The position numbers and the translations under genes were made by a program. Of a DNA stretch of 64,000 nucleotides, positions 16,001 to 24,868 are shown piece after piece. A model generated the notes under the pieces. That model was not told where the DNA came from. It saw only the letters and a list, made by a program, of their open reading frames with translations, and made no database searches. Within the stretch, counting starts at the first letter, position 1; the number at the start of each line of letters is the position of its first letter. This stretch comes from Akkermansia muciniphila (GTDB lineage: Bacteria; Verrucomicrobiota; Verrucomicrobiia; Verrucomicrobiales; Akkermansiaceae): the NCBI GenBank assembly GCA_945890645.1, contig CAMDCV010000004.1:62001-126000 (forward strand). The letters run 5' to 3'.

Positions 16001-17470
16001 TTACTTTTCTAAGCGAGGGGCTGAGTGGCCTTGCTCGCGGATTTTTTTGAGGAGGGCTTGGAGTTCGGTGACGTGTTCGGGATGTTTGGCGGCGACGTTG
16101 TGCTTTTGGGAGAGATCCGTTTTGAGGTTGTAGAGTTCTACGGGGCCTTTTTTGTCGTCGGGGTAGTTGTGGCGCTTGAGCCATTCGGCATTGCGGGTGC
16201 CTTTGCCATCGATGAGGACCCAGTCGCCGTGGCGGATGGCGTAGGGTTCTTTGGTGTTGTGGATGTGCGTGGTGCGTACGGTTTCGACTTCGCCTTTCAG
16301 CAATGGGAGAAGGTTGTGAGAATCTTCGGCAGCGTTGTCGGGCAGTTTATAGTTGAGCGCGGCGGCGATGGTGGCCATGAAGTCGATTTGGGACACGAGT
16401 GCGTTGTTAATGACCCCGGGCTTGGTGACGCCCGGCCACTTGATGATGGTGGGGACGCGATGGCCTCCCTCGTAGATGTCGCGTTTTAAACCGCGCAGAG
16501 GGTGAGCGGACCAGTGATTGTATTTTTCATCGCGCTCGTAGGCGTAATTTTCGGGGCCGTTATCGGCGGAGAAAATGATGATGGTGTTATCGGCTTGGCC
16601 GGAATCTTCGAGTGCTTTGAGGAGTTGGCCGATGGAGTCGTCGGTCTCGTAAACGAAGTCGCCGAAGGGGCCGGCTTGAGATTTTCCATCGAACTTATCG
16701 TTCGGGATGATAGGGGCATGCGGCGAAGGGAAAGCGAAGTAGAGGAAGAAGGGTTTTTCAGCGTCTTTCTGAGCTTTGATGTATTCGACGCCGCGACGGG
16801 TGGTTTCTGGCAAGTTTTGGTAGGGATCCCATCCCGTGACCATCGGGCCAGGGCGGCATTCCCAATTTCCTTCTTTGATTTTCTTCCATTTTGCGGTGTC
16901 CATCATGGTGTCGGGTGTTTTGAGGACCTTGTCATTTTCGATCCAGCAATAAGGAGGGAAATTGATCACTTCATCACCGAAGGCATAGTCGAAGCCGTGG
17001 GCGTTCGGGCCATCAGGGATGGGTTTTGTCCAATCGAAGTCTTCGGGTGCGATGCCGTTTTTCTTTGCGCTTGGTTTGCGGATCGCATTCCAATCGCGAC
17101 CGAGATGCCACTTGCCGATGGTGGCAGTTTTGTAGCCTTGGGACTGGAGCATTTCGGGGAGAGTGAGGCGTTCGGGTTTAAAAACGGATCCACCGAAGGC
17201 GTTGACGATGCCGTAAAAATCGCGCCAATGGTGGCGACCAGTGAGCATGGCGTAGCGGGATGGTGTGCAGATACCGGAGGAACTGTGTGCATCGGTGAAA
17301 CGCATGCCTTGTGAGGCGAGCTTATCGAGATGAGGGGTGGGGATTTTTGATGCGGGATTGAAGCAGCCGAGATCGCCATAGCCGAGGTCATCGGCGTAAA
17401 GGACGAGGATGTTGGGTTTTTCTGCGGCGTGGAGAAAGGTGGCGGTGAGGAAAAAAATGAGTAGCTTCAT
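16001..17470 (-). CDS. Secreted sulfatase (CTPSR), parent family of a nearby relic
   Basis: A 489-residue sulfatase with signal peptide MKLLIFFLTATFLHAA. It shows YADDLGYGDLGC, C68-T-P-S-R followed by YAMLTGR, IGKWHLGRDW, FPSPHAPI and FSADNGPENY, then GGHRVPTIIKWPG. It groups with the sulfatases at 3497-5029 and 17595-18968. The segment DDSIGQLLKALEDSGQADN (encoded at about 16557-16642) reappears almost unchanged in an isolated 86-bp fragment at 23538-23623. Upstream lies a large inverted repeat at 17482-17551. Confidence 0.96.
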   Translation of the reverse strand: MKLLIFFLTATFLHAAEKPNILVLYADDLGYGDLGCFNPASKIPTPHLDKLASQGMRFTDAHSSSGICTPSRYAMLTGRHHWRDFYGIVNAFGGSVFKPERLTLPEMLQSQGYKTATIGKWHLGRDWNAIRKPSAKKNGIAPEDFDWTKPIPDGPNAHGFDYAFGDEVINFPPYCWIENDKVLKTPDTMMDTAKWKKIKEGNWECRPGPMVTGWDPYQNLPETTRRGVEYIKAQKDAEKPFFLYFAFPSPHAPIIPNDKFDGKSQAGPFGDFVYETDDSIGQLLKALEDSGQADNTIIIFSADNGPENYAYERDEKYNHWSAHPLRGLKRDIYEGGHRVPTIIKWPGVTKPGVINNALVSQIDFMATIAAALNYKLPDNAAEDSHNLLPLLKGEVETVRTTHIHNTKEPYAIRHGDWVLIDGKGTRNAEWLKRHNYPDDKKGPVELYNLKTDLSQKHNVAAKHPEHVTELQALLKKIREQGHSAPRLEK

Positions 17471-17481
17471 GGAGGTGTCGA

Positions 17482-17551
17482 AATTGATGATTGATGAGTT
17501 TTCATTTCTGATTTTTTGAGATCAAAAATCAAAAACCGACAATCATCAATT
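17482..17551. repeat. 70-bp inverted-repeat element
   Basis: AATTGATGATTG (17482-17493) and CAATCATCAATT (17540-17551) are perfect 12-bp complements. Inside them TTTTTGA (17513-17519) faces TCAAAAA (17522-17528). The whole could fold as one long interrupted hairpin between two sulfatase genes. Similar T-rich GATTGAYGA strings, without such clean symmetry, occur at about 1024-1067 and 9607-9650. It may be a bidirectional terminator or a miniature mobile or REP-like element. Confidence 0.6.
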
Positions 17552-17594
17552 GTAATTCAAATGGTAAGGTGAGGTCGAAATGTAGGATGGCGGT

Positions 17595-18968
17595 TTATTT
17601 TTGTTTTTTGGGCTTTTTGTTTTTGGCTCCGGTTGCGTTTTTCTGGAGGCTGACTTGTGTGTCGTTTTTTTGTGGGTGTCCCGGGGTGGTGCGTCCGTTG
17701 TCGATCAATTCCTGCATGAGTGTGGTGAGTTGTTTGACCTTATCTTGGTTTGTTGGAGCGAGGTCCTTCGTCTCACTGAGATCAGACTGCAAGTTATAAA
17801 GTTCGCGGTTACCGTTGGCGAAAAAGATGAGTTTCCAGGGGCCTTGGCGGATGGCGAGATCGCGATTGGGTGCTTGATGTATGGTGGCTTGGCGCGCGGA
17901 TTCTTTGGCAGTTCCGTTCAAGACCGGCAGGATGCTGACGCTGTCTTCTCCTGCGTTGTCAGGGAGTTTTGCGCCGATGATGTCGGCGCAGGTAGCGATG
18001 AGGTCGTTGAGGCTGATGGGGGCATCTGATACGGAGCCAGGTTTGATTTTGTTTGGCCAACGCGCAACGTAAGGCACGCGGTGTCCGCCTTCGTAAATGC
18101 TGCTTTTTGAGGCGCGCAATGGTATATAGGGACGGCCAGATGCACCGTTGTCAGCACTGACGATGACGAGGGTATTTTTGGCGAGTCCTTTCTTTTCTAA
18201 CGCATCGAGCAGTTGCCCGAGCATGTGGTCGCCCTGGTACACCCAGTCGCCGTATTTAGGATCTTTTTTCACTTCATCCGCCGCGCCGCTTTTTCCGACA
18301 AACTCTGGCGCTGGGACGACAGGAGTGTGGGGTGGGCACATGGGGAAATAGAGGAAGAAGGGTTTGTCTGCCTCGCGCTTTTGGATCCATTCGACGGCCT
18401 TGGCGATCATGCGTGGCTGGTTATCGACGTCTTTGACGTTTTCGACCACACGATCTTGTTCGATGATGGTCTCGATATTGCGCGCGTGAGTGAAGCCGAA
18501 AAAATAGTCGAACCCAACGGCGTTCGGGCTGCTGATGAGCTTCGTGCCGATGGGTATATTTTTTTCATTCCCCGGCTTGCCTTCCCATTCCATGCCGAGG
18601 TGCCACTTGCCGATGCAGGCAGTTTGATAACCGTTTTGCTTGAGGAGCGAGGCGACGGTGAGTCGTGTTTTTGGGATAATGGGTGGATTGAACGTCGTGA
18701 GCACACCATATTGCCCGATGCGAGAGGGATAGCGGCCAGTGAGCAGGCCGTAGCGAGTCGGTGTGCACACCGAGGCCGCGGAGTGCGCGTCGGTAAAACG
18801 CATTCCTTCCTTAGCTAAGCGATCAAGATTCGGTGTTTTGAGTTTTGATTCCGAGCGATAACATCCTGGTTCTCCGTAGCCCATATCGTCAAATAGCACA
18901 AAGACTAAGTTCGGCTTCTCGACAGCGAGTAGGATCGATGTGCTAAGAAGGAAGAGCAACGTTTTCAT
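17595..18968 (-). CDS. Secreted sulfatase (CTPTR), coupled to DUF1552 gene
   Basis: A 457-residue sulfatase with signal peptide MKTLLFLLSTSILLAV. It has LFDDMGYGEPGCY, C68-T-P-T-R followed by YGLLTGR, IGKWHLGMEW, CPPHTPVV and SADNGASGRPY, then GGHRVPYVARWP. The tail is lysine-rich (GAKNKKPKKQK). Its ATG (18966-18968) overlaps the TGA of the upstream DUF1552 gene in an ATGA arrangement, so the two are translationally coupled. That makes this the sulfatase most directly tied to the DUF1592/DUF1552 pair. Confidence 0.96.
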   Translation of the reverse strand: MKTLLFLLSTSILLAVEKPNLVFVLFDDMGYGEPGCYRSESKLKTPNLDRLAKEGMRFTDAHSAASVCTPTRYGLLTGRYPSRIGQYGVLTTFNPPIIPKTRLTVASLLKQNGYQTACIGKWHLGMEWEGKPGNEKNIPIGTKLISSPNAVGFDYFFGFTHARNIETIIEQDRVVENVKDVDNQPRMIAKAVEWIQKREADKPFFLYFPMCPPHTPVVPAPEFVGKSGAADEVKKDPKYGDWVYQGDHMLGQLLDALEKKGLAKNTLVIVSADNGASGRPYIPLRASKSSIYEGGHRVPYVARWPNKIKPGSVSDAPISLNDLIATCADIIGAKLPDNAGEDSVSILPVLNGTAKESARQATIHQAPNRDLAIRQGPWKLIFFANGNRELYNLQSDLSETKDLAPTNQDKVKQLTTLMQELIDNGRTTPGHPQKNDTQVSLQKNATGAKNKKPKKQK

Positions 18969-20353
18969 GCCATGAACTGTTTTATGGCACCTGTCTGGGG
19001 GAGTTTTTTGCGCGACATCTCGAGGTCGAGATCGCCGTAGTGTTCGATGGGATTGCCGTGGGCGTTGAGCAAGGTGGTGTACCAGTTGCCGAGGGTTTTG
19101 TGACCTTCGTTGCCGAGTAAAGGCAAACGGATGTAACGACCTGCAATATCCAGCTTGCAGTTTTTTCCGGACATGATGATGAAGGGTGATTCCAGACCGA
19201 TACCGTGGTGGGTTTCTCCGTTTTCGGGGAAATACATCACCATGGTGTTGTCAAACATTGTGCCCTTACCCTCAGGTGTGGCTTTCAGTTTCTCGACGAT
19301 GGTTTTGACCTGATTCATGTGACTGATGCGAATCTGTTCACGGGTCATCCAGGCGGGAACTCCGCCGAAGGCTTCATCGTGGCCGAGCGGGTGGATGCCG
19401 ACACGGTCCGTTTCATTTCCGGGCAGGCCGGTGATGGGGGTGCCGAGGTCATCGATGGTGTAGGTGACGACATTTGTTAGACCGGCTTTCATGGCGGCGA
19501 TGAGAACGTCCGTCATGGCCGCTTGCTTCTCGGGTGTGCTGGCGTTTGGTCCGCCATTGTCATGCACGGGATCGAGCGTGGGCAGGAAGTTGGCAAGAGT
19601 TCCGGAAATGCTGATCAGCTTCTTGTTGCGCTCGCGGATCTTATCGATCGATTCAACCTGTGCCTCTTGGCGTCTCACTTCATGCCCCTTAAATCCGCTC
19701 TCTTTCAGACCTTCTTTGCCCTGCAAGAAGGCGAGCATGTCATTGTCTGAATTGACAGCGTCCGGGTTAAGGACGGATTTAAAAAGTTCGCTCCTCGCGG
19801 TATCCGGATCCGCGTAGCAGTAGTTACGAGTTTGCGGTGCGGGGGCAGAGTATCCCGAGACGATGCCGGTGCGACCGTCTGCGAATGACAGCTCGACGTG
19901 GCCGAAGGGGGATGGGAAAAGTTTGGCGAGTTCGAAATCGATTGTGGTGCGCTTGATGGCACTGAGGGTGTTGCGATTGGACTTGAAGCAACCCATCACG
20001 GAGGAGAAGGAATAATGGACGTTCTCGCTCATCTTCGCGGAAAGCCCTTGGAGGATGGTCATGTTCTCCTTGTGATCATCGAGACCGCGCAACCACTTGG
20101 GCAGCTCGTGCGTGCTGAGATCTGCCTCGAAAGGCTGCTTCGCGTCATCGAGTGCCTTGTCCTTGGCCGAGAAATTCATGAGTGCGCTTTCAAGCGGACG
20201 GAGGCCACTGGATTTCCGGATGAAAATAAAGCGTTTCGGTATGCCAGCGCCAGCGCCGCTCGGGGCTGCGAAAAGCTGGTTGAAGGAGGGAGCCAGAGAC
20301 ATGGCACCGGCACCGAGCACCGAGTTTCTGAGGAAATTTCTTCTGCTAATCAT
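18965..20353 (-). CDS. Tat-exported DUF1552 protein
   Basis: A 462-residue protein whose N-terminus SRRNFLRNSVLGAGAM is a twin-arginine (Tat) signal. The body matches the DUF1552 family common in Planctomycetota and Verrucomicrobiota: KRFIFIRKSSGLRP near the mature start, GLSAKMSENVHYSF, and a C-terminal MYFPENGETHHGIGLES followed by GRYIRLPLLGNEGHKTLGNW. The family's biochemical role is unknown; members are usually encoded next to a DUF1592-type cytochrome-like protein, as here (4 bp from the upstream stop). Tat export suggests folding, perhaps with a cofactor, before secretion. Its stop overlaps the downstream sulfatase start. Confidence 0.88.
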   Translation of the reverse strand: MISRRNFLRNSVLGAGAMSLAPSFNQLFAAPSGAGAGIPKRFIFIRKSSGLRPLESALMNFSAKDKALDDAKQPFEADLSTHELPKWLRGLDDHKENMTILQGLSAKMSENVHYSFSSVMGCFKSNRNTLSAIKRTTIDFELAKLFPSPFGHVELSFADGRTGIVSGYSAPAPQTRNYCYADPDTARSELFKSVLNPDAVNSDNDMLAFLQGKEGLKESGFKGHEVRRQEAQVESIDKIRERNKKLISISGTLANFLPTLDPVHDNGGPNASTPEKQAAMTDVLIAAMKAGLTNVVTYTIDDLGTPITGLPGNETDRVGIHPLGHDEAFGGVPAWMTREQIRISHMNQVKTIVEKLKATPEGKGTMFDNTMVMYFPENGETHHGIGLESPFIIMSGKNCKLDIAGRYIRLPLLGNEGHKTLGNWYTTLLNAHGNPIEHYGDLDLEMSRKKLPQTGAIKQFMA

Positions 20354-20357
20354 AGGT

Positions 20358-23300
20358 CTAGTTTTCTACTGGTTTGCGGTAAATGAAAGAATCTGAGGTA
20401 AGTAATGACACAATCACCGCATCAAAGCTACCTCCATTATCTACGTAGGCCTTCTCGGCATCGATCAGGGTTTTTGAATCGGAAAGGAATTCGTTGCGAC
20501 CCATGAAATAACGGAAGGCATGGCGGATGAAGGATTGGCGAACCACATGGGATTTGGACAGGCGCTCCGCCAGATCGACGGCATCTTTGAGATCCCCATC
20601 CAAGGACGGATCTTGGGTGCCGGCGAGATGACCCGAAGAGTCAACGGGAAGGGTCTTGTAAATGTCGCGGAGATCGAGCAGGTGGTTGCGATCTTTCGCT
20701 TCGTCGGGTCGTTTGGTGATAAGATGTTCGGGATATTCCAGGAATTCCTCGATGCGGTAACGTCCGAAGTCGTCGTACATCTCGAACGTGTTACCGAGAG
20801 GGTTCATCTTTTCATGACAGTGCCAGCAGGTCTTGGTTTCGGTGGCCATGGCAAGACGGGCGCGCAGAGTTTTGTTATGATCTTCCGGAATCACCGCATC
20901 CACCGTGATCGGCACGTCGGGTATGGTGTCGGCCAAAAGTTTCTCACGCACGAATTTGCCACGGTGCACGGGATCCGTCTCGGTATTGAAAGCGTGCGCG
21001 ATGAGCCAGGCGGGATGGGTCAGCATGCCCTTGCGGTTGGGCACCTTGGCAGGTTGGGTTGCCGACCAGTGCCAGTTGTCCTTGCTGTAGCCCCATAGCA
21101 TCCCGACGTTCTCGCCGGTCATGAAGTCAGAGCCGTAGCCCCGGTAGAGATCAAAGGGTGCCGCATCCTTCTGGCCCTTATCGAGACGGGCAGTGATGGA
21201 GGTGAGGGATTTCTTGAAGAGCTTCAGGCCATCGCCCGAGCGGTTGCCGGACTTGAGATTGTCTGGGTTGATGCTGCGCATTGGGTTTTTGCGGAGGAAA
21301 TCCGTGTGTTCGGCAAGTTCCTTGTAACCGAATTTCTGCCAGTCCTTGTCCTTGAAATATTCGTAGATGCGCTTGATGTGTTCGGACTTCGCCTTCATCG
21401 CTTCGTTGTCACCGTCATGGAAGACATAGAATTCCTCGGTGCCGATCAACTCCTCGAACACGTTTTTATCTTTCTCTAGAATGTATTCCACGATCCGGTC
21501 GGCCTCGTTGACCACTCTGTTGGTCGAATCATCCAGGCGGTCGCCGCCGAAGCGTTTCTCATCCTTGAAAATTTCGAGTGCCTTGGGGTAGCCGAAAAAC
21601 TCACGGAAAAAACGCAGTTCGCGGATGGGTATTTTGGTGGAGTTGTCCTGCCAGCTCTTGTCCTCAAGGACGGGATCGATGATTGACCTAACATCTCGCT
21701 TGGCGAGGATGCGCTCGACCTCGCGCTTGTAGTCCTCGCGGGTATTGAGGCGACCGCTCGCAGCTGCCGCAACCAGATCCGCGTCTGGGCTTTGGTCGGT
21801 CAGAGCGTAGGCAATGGCGTAGCTGGCATCACGCGGTGACATCATTCGGCGGCCGTGCTGGTCTGCTTCGCCGAAACCGAGCTCGCTACGGTAAGCGAAT
21901 TCAGTGGAAAGAAGGATGGTCTGAATCAGCTTCTGCACCGCTTTGCGCTGTCCGAGCTTTCCGACATAGGATTGCGTGAGAGCAATATAGTCAGCAGTTT
22001 CTTGAGTAGTGGGTTCGCGCTCAAGGATCAGCAAACAAAGCTGGCTGGCCAGTTTGGTGAGAACCTCGGGACTTGGTGGGCCGGCGTCTTTGCGTTGCTG
22101 CGCGAAGGACTGCTGCCAGTCCTCGACGCAAGTGGCGATGAGGGTGTTGTAGTGGTCGCCCTTCTTACGATGTTTCTCTAGGGCCGCACGAATCGCCGCC
22201 ATTTCCTCATCGGCGAGTGGCTTGTAGTCGATCTTCTTGTGTCTCTTGAGCTGTGCCTCGGCGATCCCGCGGAAGTCTGGCACATATTCCCTGAGAAGCG
22301 CCATACGACTCTGGATCGTGCGCTCGTGATCGCCGCGGTAGAACCACACACGCTCACAGTAGACACGAAACTCGTCGTCGCTCATTTTGGCGAATTTGGG
22401 ATCGGTCAGGGTGTGATAGACGAGCGGTGCCCCGCCCAGTTGCTCGAGCATATTTGTCGAGACGTGTATCGGCGCTTTTTTGTATGTTTCCCCCTCTTTC
22501 AGCTCCGGCAGTGGCTGGAGCACGACGGGTACGAAGGTGGGCAGCATGGCCTCATTGCGGTCGCCATAAAGCTCCTCGCAAAGACGTTCGATGTGGCTTT
22601 CAAGGAATGCGCGGCGCGAGGCAATGGTGGCGGTATGGAATTCTTCCATTGCGATGATTTCCATGACCGCTGGCAAATACTTGCCCTTGCTCTTGGGCAC
22701 CAGAACGTCGGTCATGTAAACAGACACACCTTGCGCGTTGGTCAGCATGCTGGAGAGGTGACCACCTGTGAGATCCTCATTTGCGTAGTAACGCACGCCC
22801 ACGGTTTTGGGTAGGAGAAAGGGGTTGGCCAAAGAAACGCCCGGCAGCCTCTTGCTGCCGACCACTTCAAAGCGCTCCTTTCCCCGGTTTGCTATTGTCT
22901 TATTTCCAAGGATGCGCTGGAACTTGGCATTGAAGATGAACTCGCTGATCAGCCAGCGGCGATCGGTGGTGTAGGCTGGCACATCCTTGAATTCGCCGGA
23001 GAAGAGCTTTTGATGATCAATGTAGTTTCCGTATTCGGGCTTTTGCAATTTACCTTCCAGGGTGGAGGCCCCGTGAACGCCCAGCTCCGCAGAGATAAAC
23101 CCCAAAATGGCTTTCCGCTCTTCCTCGTTGGGCTGACGCTTGTCTTTCGGCGGCATGTGTTGGAAATAAATTTGCTCCTGCATGCGGTTCAGCAGTTCCA
23201 AGCGCTTAGGCATCTCCAGAGCAGCCAAGTCGTCCAACTGGATATTTCCTTTCTGCATGTCCTCATCGTGACAGGAGTAGCAGTAAGTTTCCAAAATCTC

Positions 23301-23393
23301 TGTGGCGTTCTGGGGTAAAGGCTTCGATGCGTCCTGAGCGAAGGCCGATGCGAGCAAGATCATATACGCGGCGATGGAGCGGACGCAATTCAT
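20358..23393 (-). CDS. DUF1592/DUF1588/DUF1585 cytochrome-c-like protein
   Basis: A 1011-residue secreted protein (signal peptide about 1-20, ending AFAQ). A c-type haem motif C38-Y-S-C-H opens the mature protein, as in planctomycete-type cytochrome C domains, and a second CxxCH (CWHCHEKMNPLG) lies near residue 854. Around residues 500-570 is the DUF1592-like part (MMSPRDASYAIAYALTD), then the DUF1588-like segment with the second CxxCH, and at the C-terminus a DUF1585-like segment (RHAFRYFMGRNEFLSDSKT). Two haem sites imply electron transfer or redox chemistry in the periplasm. It is the first gene of the operon with DUF1552 and a sulfatase; its direct substrate is unknown. Confidence 0.88.
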   Translation of the reverse strand: MNCVRSIAAYMILLASAFAQDASKPLPQNATEILETYCYSCHDEDMQKGNIQLDDLAALEMPKRLELLNRMQEQIYFQHMPPKDKRQPNEEERKAILGFISAELGVHGASTLEGKLQKPEYGNYIDHQKLFSGEFKDVPAYTTDRRWLISEFIFNAKFQRILGNKTIANRGKERFEVVGSKRLPGVSLANPFLLPKTVGVRYYANEDLTGGHLSSMLTNAQGVSVYMTDVLVPKSKGKYLPAVMEIIAMEEFHTATIASRRAFLESHIERLCEELYGDRNEAMLPTFVPVVLQPLPELKEGETYKKAPIHVSTNMLEQLGGAPLVYHTLTDPKFAKMSDDEFRVYCERVWFYRGDHERTIQSRMALLREYVPDFRGIAEAQLKRHKKIDYKPLADEEMAAIRAALEKHRKKGDHYNTLIATCVEDWQQSFAQQRKDAGPPSPEVLTKLASQLCLLILEREPTTQETADYIALTQSYVGKLGQRKAVQKLIQTILLSTEFAYRSELGFGEADQHGRRMMSPRDASYAIAYALTDQSPDADLVAAAASGRLNTREDYKREVERILAKRDVRSIIDPVLEDKSWQDNSTKIPIRELRFFREFFGYPKALEIFKDEKRFGGDRLDDSTNRVVNEADRIVEYILEKDKNVFEELIGTEEFYVFHDGDNEAMKAKSEHIKRIYEYFKDKDWQKFGYKELAEHTDFLRKNPMRSINPDNLKSGNRSGDGLKLFKKSLTSITARLDKGQKDAAPFDLYRGYGSDFMTGENVGMLWGYSKDNWHWSATQPAKVPNRKGMLTHPAWLIAHAFNTETDPVHRGKFVREKLLADTIPDVPITVDAVIPEDHNKTLRARLAMATETKTCWHCHEKMNPLGNTFEMYDDFGRYRIEEFLEYPEHLITKRPDEAKDRNHLLDLRDIYKTLPVDSSGHLAGTQDPSLDGDLKDAVDLAERLSKSHVVRQSFIRHAFRYFMGRNEFLSDSKTLIDAEKAYVDNGGSFDAVIVSLLTSDSFIYRKPVEN

Positions 23394-23438
23394 AGAAAAA
23401 TTCGGGAGAGTCTTGGGGCTTACTGAAAGCCGCTACGC

Positions 23439-23458
23439 CACGTGACTCAGTTCACGTG
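23439..23458. repeat. Inverted repeat CACGTGA-N6-TCACGTG
   Basis: A perfect 7-bp inverted repeat lies 46 bp upstream of the DUF1592 start codon, on the promoter side of the 23-kb minus-strand block. Position and symmetry fit an operator. It also adjoins a stretch (CACGTGGCGTAGCGGC on the minus strand) resembling REP-like copies A and B, so it may be part of that element instead. Confidence 0.4.
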
Positions 23459-23537
23459 ATTGAATGGCTACGCGCGTGCGAGGGTCGAATTATCATGATT
23501 TTTCTGATTGGCAGGCCTGACGCGCGATTTCACGGAA

Positions 23538-23623
23538 CCGTTATCGGCGGAGAAAATGATGATGGTGTTATCGGCTTGGCCGGAATCTGCGAGTGCTTTG
23601 AGGAGTTGCCCAATGGAGTCATC
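23538..23623 (-). pseudogene. Sulfatase gene fragment (relic)
   Basis: Eighty-two of 86 bases match positions 16557-16642 inside the sulfatase at 16001-17470. Read on the minus strand it encodes DDSIGQLLKALADSGQADN and then TIIIFSADNG, which includes the DNG metal motif. It is then out of context and hits a stop about 23 codons later. Three of the four differences are synonymous third-position changes and one is Glu to Ala. The fragment therefore probably derives from a once-functional paralogue rather than being a recent copy of the intact gene. It lies between the regulator and the DUF1592 gene. Confidence 0.8.
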
Positions 23624-23648
23624 ACGCATTCAAGCTTGCAATACGATC

Positions 23649-24716
23649 CTACCGCTTGACTTGCGCAATAGTGCCGCCGCGCACAAATTCGGACTTCGTT
23701 AGCACTTGCTTTCGGTCCTCCACTCCACGTCGGATGTTTTGCGCCCATAGCAAGACCTGTCGGATGATGTGTTCACTATCCCAGCGAATGTGTGAGATTT
23801 GCGGTTCACACCAAGAAAAGCAGGCATCATGATCATTACAAAATAACGACACATCCTCCGGGATGCTTAGTCCCCTCTGGCTCAGAAAATGTTGTGCCGC
23901 GACGAAAAGTGGCGCTTCATCCAAGAATAATGCGGTAGGCGGCGTGATCCCAAACAACGCGTTCAGTCGCACGTGAAACCCATCAATGCTCTCTTCCCAA
24001 TCGGGAATGTGGTAGTCAGTTGGCTCGATCCCGTTCTCCTTGAGTGCCCAAAGAAATGCTTGTTCGAAGTCTCCCAATGAGGGCAATCTCCTGCGTTTTC
24101 GTGTTAATAAAACGATACGTTTATGCCCAAGATTCGCCACAGTTTTCACCGCCTCTTTCAAAGCAGAAATTTTTTCAGGTCCCACTCCCGCTATCGCTAG
24201 TTCTTGTCTCCTGCCGAATATAGCAAATACCGGCTGCGTTCTACTCGCGAACCACTCCAACACATCGCGAGACCCCGCAAGTATGATCCATGCGTGAACA
24301 TCCATTTTTTTTGCCATCCCCCCGATCTTTTTTAAGTCCATTCCTAACTCCATCATCGTCTTGGATGCCTGCACGATCCGATGACCATCGTTTTCTAAGC
24401 GCATCGTCAGCTCTACAATATAGCGAATCTGCGCATCGACTCTTGCATTCAAAATCAGACCCACACGCAAACCGTATCTGGCATTTTTTCTAGGAAATGA
24501 AGCAATTTTCCGTCTCTTGCGTTTCCCTTGAGGGATCAATAATCCTTCGCTTTCTAACAAAGCAAAAGCCGCATCCACCGTGTCTTTGCCCACTCCCAAT
24601 TCGGTAGCAATGCTGTCACATCCAGGCATCAATTCTTGCCACCGCCCGGCGACCAGGTTCTCACGCAGATACATAGCGACCTGTTCCCGCGCTGAGCGAA
24701 TTTGCCATTTATCCAT
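23649..24716 (-). CDS. GntR-type DNA-binding / LacI-type sensor regulator
   Basis: A 355-residue transcription factor. Residues 1-70 form a GntR-like winged helix (AREQVAMYLRENLVAGRW, then LPSC-equivalent MPGCDSIATELGVGKDTVDA and LLESEGLLIPQG). From about residue 85 a LacI/periplasmic-binding-like domain follows (LRVGLILNA, AWIILAGSRD, HKRIVLLTRKRR, FCNDHDACFSW, and the closing LTKSEFVRGGT). The architecture resembles AraR-like sugar-responsive repressors. It is divergent from the giant PATR/acetylesterase gene at 24869, separated by 152 bp, and is the only regulator recognised in the island. The sensed molecule, presumably a glycan breakdown product, is unknown. Confidence 0.85.
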   Translation of the reverse strand: MDKWQIRSAREQVAMYLRENLVAGRWQELMPGCDSIATELGVGKDTVDAAFALLESEGLLIPQGKRKRRKIASFPRKNARYGLRVGLILNARVDAQIRYIVELTMRLENDGHRIVQASKTMMELGMDLKKIGGMAKKMDVHAWIILAGSRDVLEWFASRTQPVFAIFGRRQELAIAGVGPEKISALKEAVKTVANLGHKRIVLLTRKRRRLPSLGDFEQAFLWALKENGIEPTDYHIPDWEESIDGFHVRLNALFGITPPTALFLDEAPLFVAAQHFLSQRGLSIPEDVSLFCNDHDACFSWCEPQISHIRWDSEHIIRQVLLWAQNIRRGVEDRKQVLTKSEFVRGGTIAQVKR

Positions 24717-24785
24717 ACCGCAAACTATCGGTTTTCAGGGATAGAATGCAAGAAAGAATTATTTTTAGAATCAGCGAAGTTATCA

Positions 24786-24791
24786 TATAAT
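24786..24791 (+). promoter_or_regulatory. Candidate -10 box TATAAT for the 24869 gene
   Basis: A perfect TATAAT lies 77 bp upstream of the ATG at 24869, within the intergenic region shared with the divergent regulator. No good -35 sits 16-18 bp upstream (TTTTTA region only), so activation by a regulator is possible. A short CTATC-N10-GATAG symmetry at 24725-24744 could be an operator. Confidence 0.35.
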
Positions 24792-24868
24792 ATCGACCTC
24801 GAATTTTTCCGATCTTCAAAGCCGACACTTTCTGAATCAATCACAAAAATCTCCATCATCTCTTCATC

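Noticed and set aside
16502-17314. 270-codon plus-strand frame and similar frames opposite sulfatase genes
   Set aside because: Each is exactly antisense to a sulfatase with complete motifs; translations are acidic, glycine-rich shadows.
23394-23648. A complete small gene in the gap between regulator and DUF1592
   Set aside because: Open frames there come from the sulfatase relic read in wrong frames; no start, signal or domain supports a gene.
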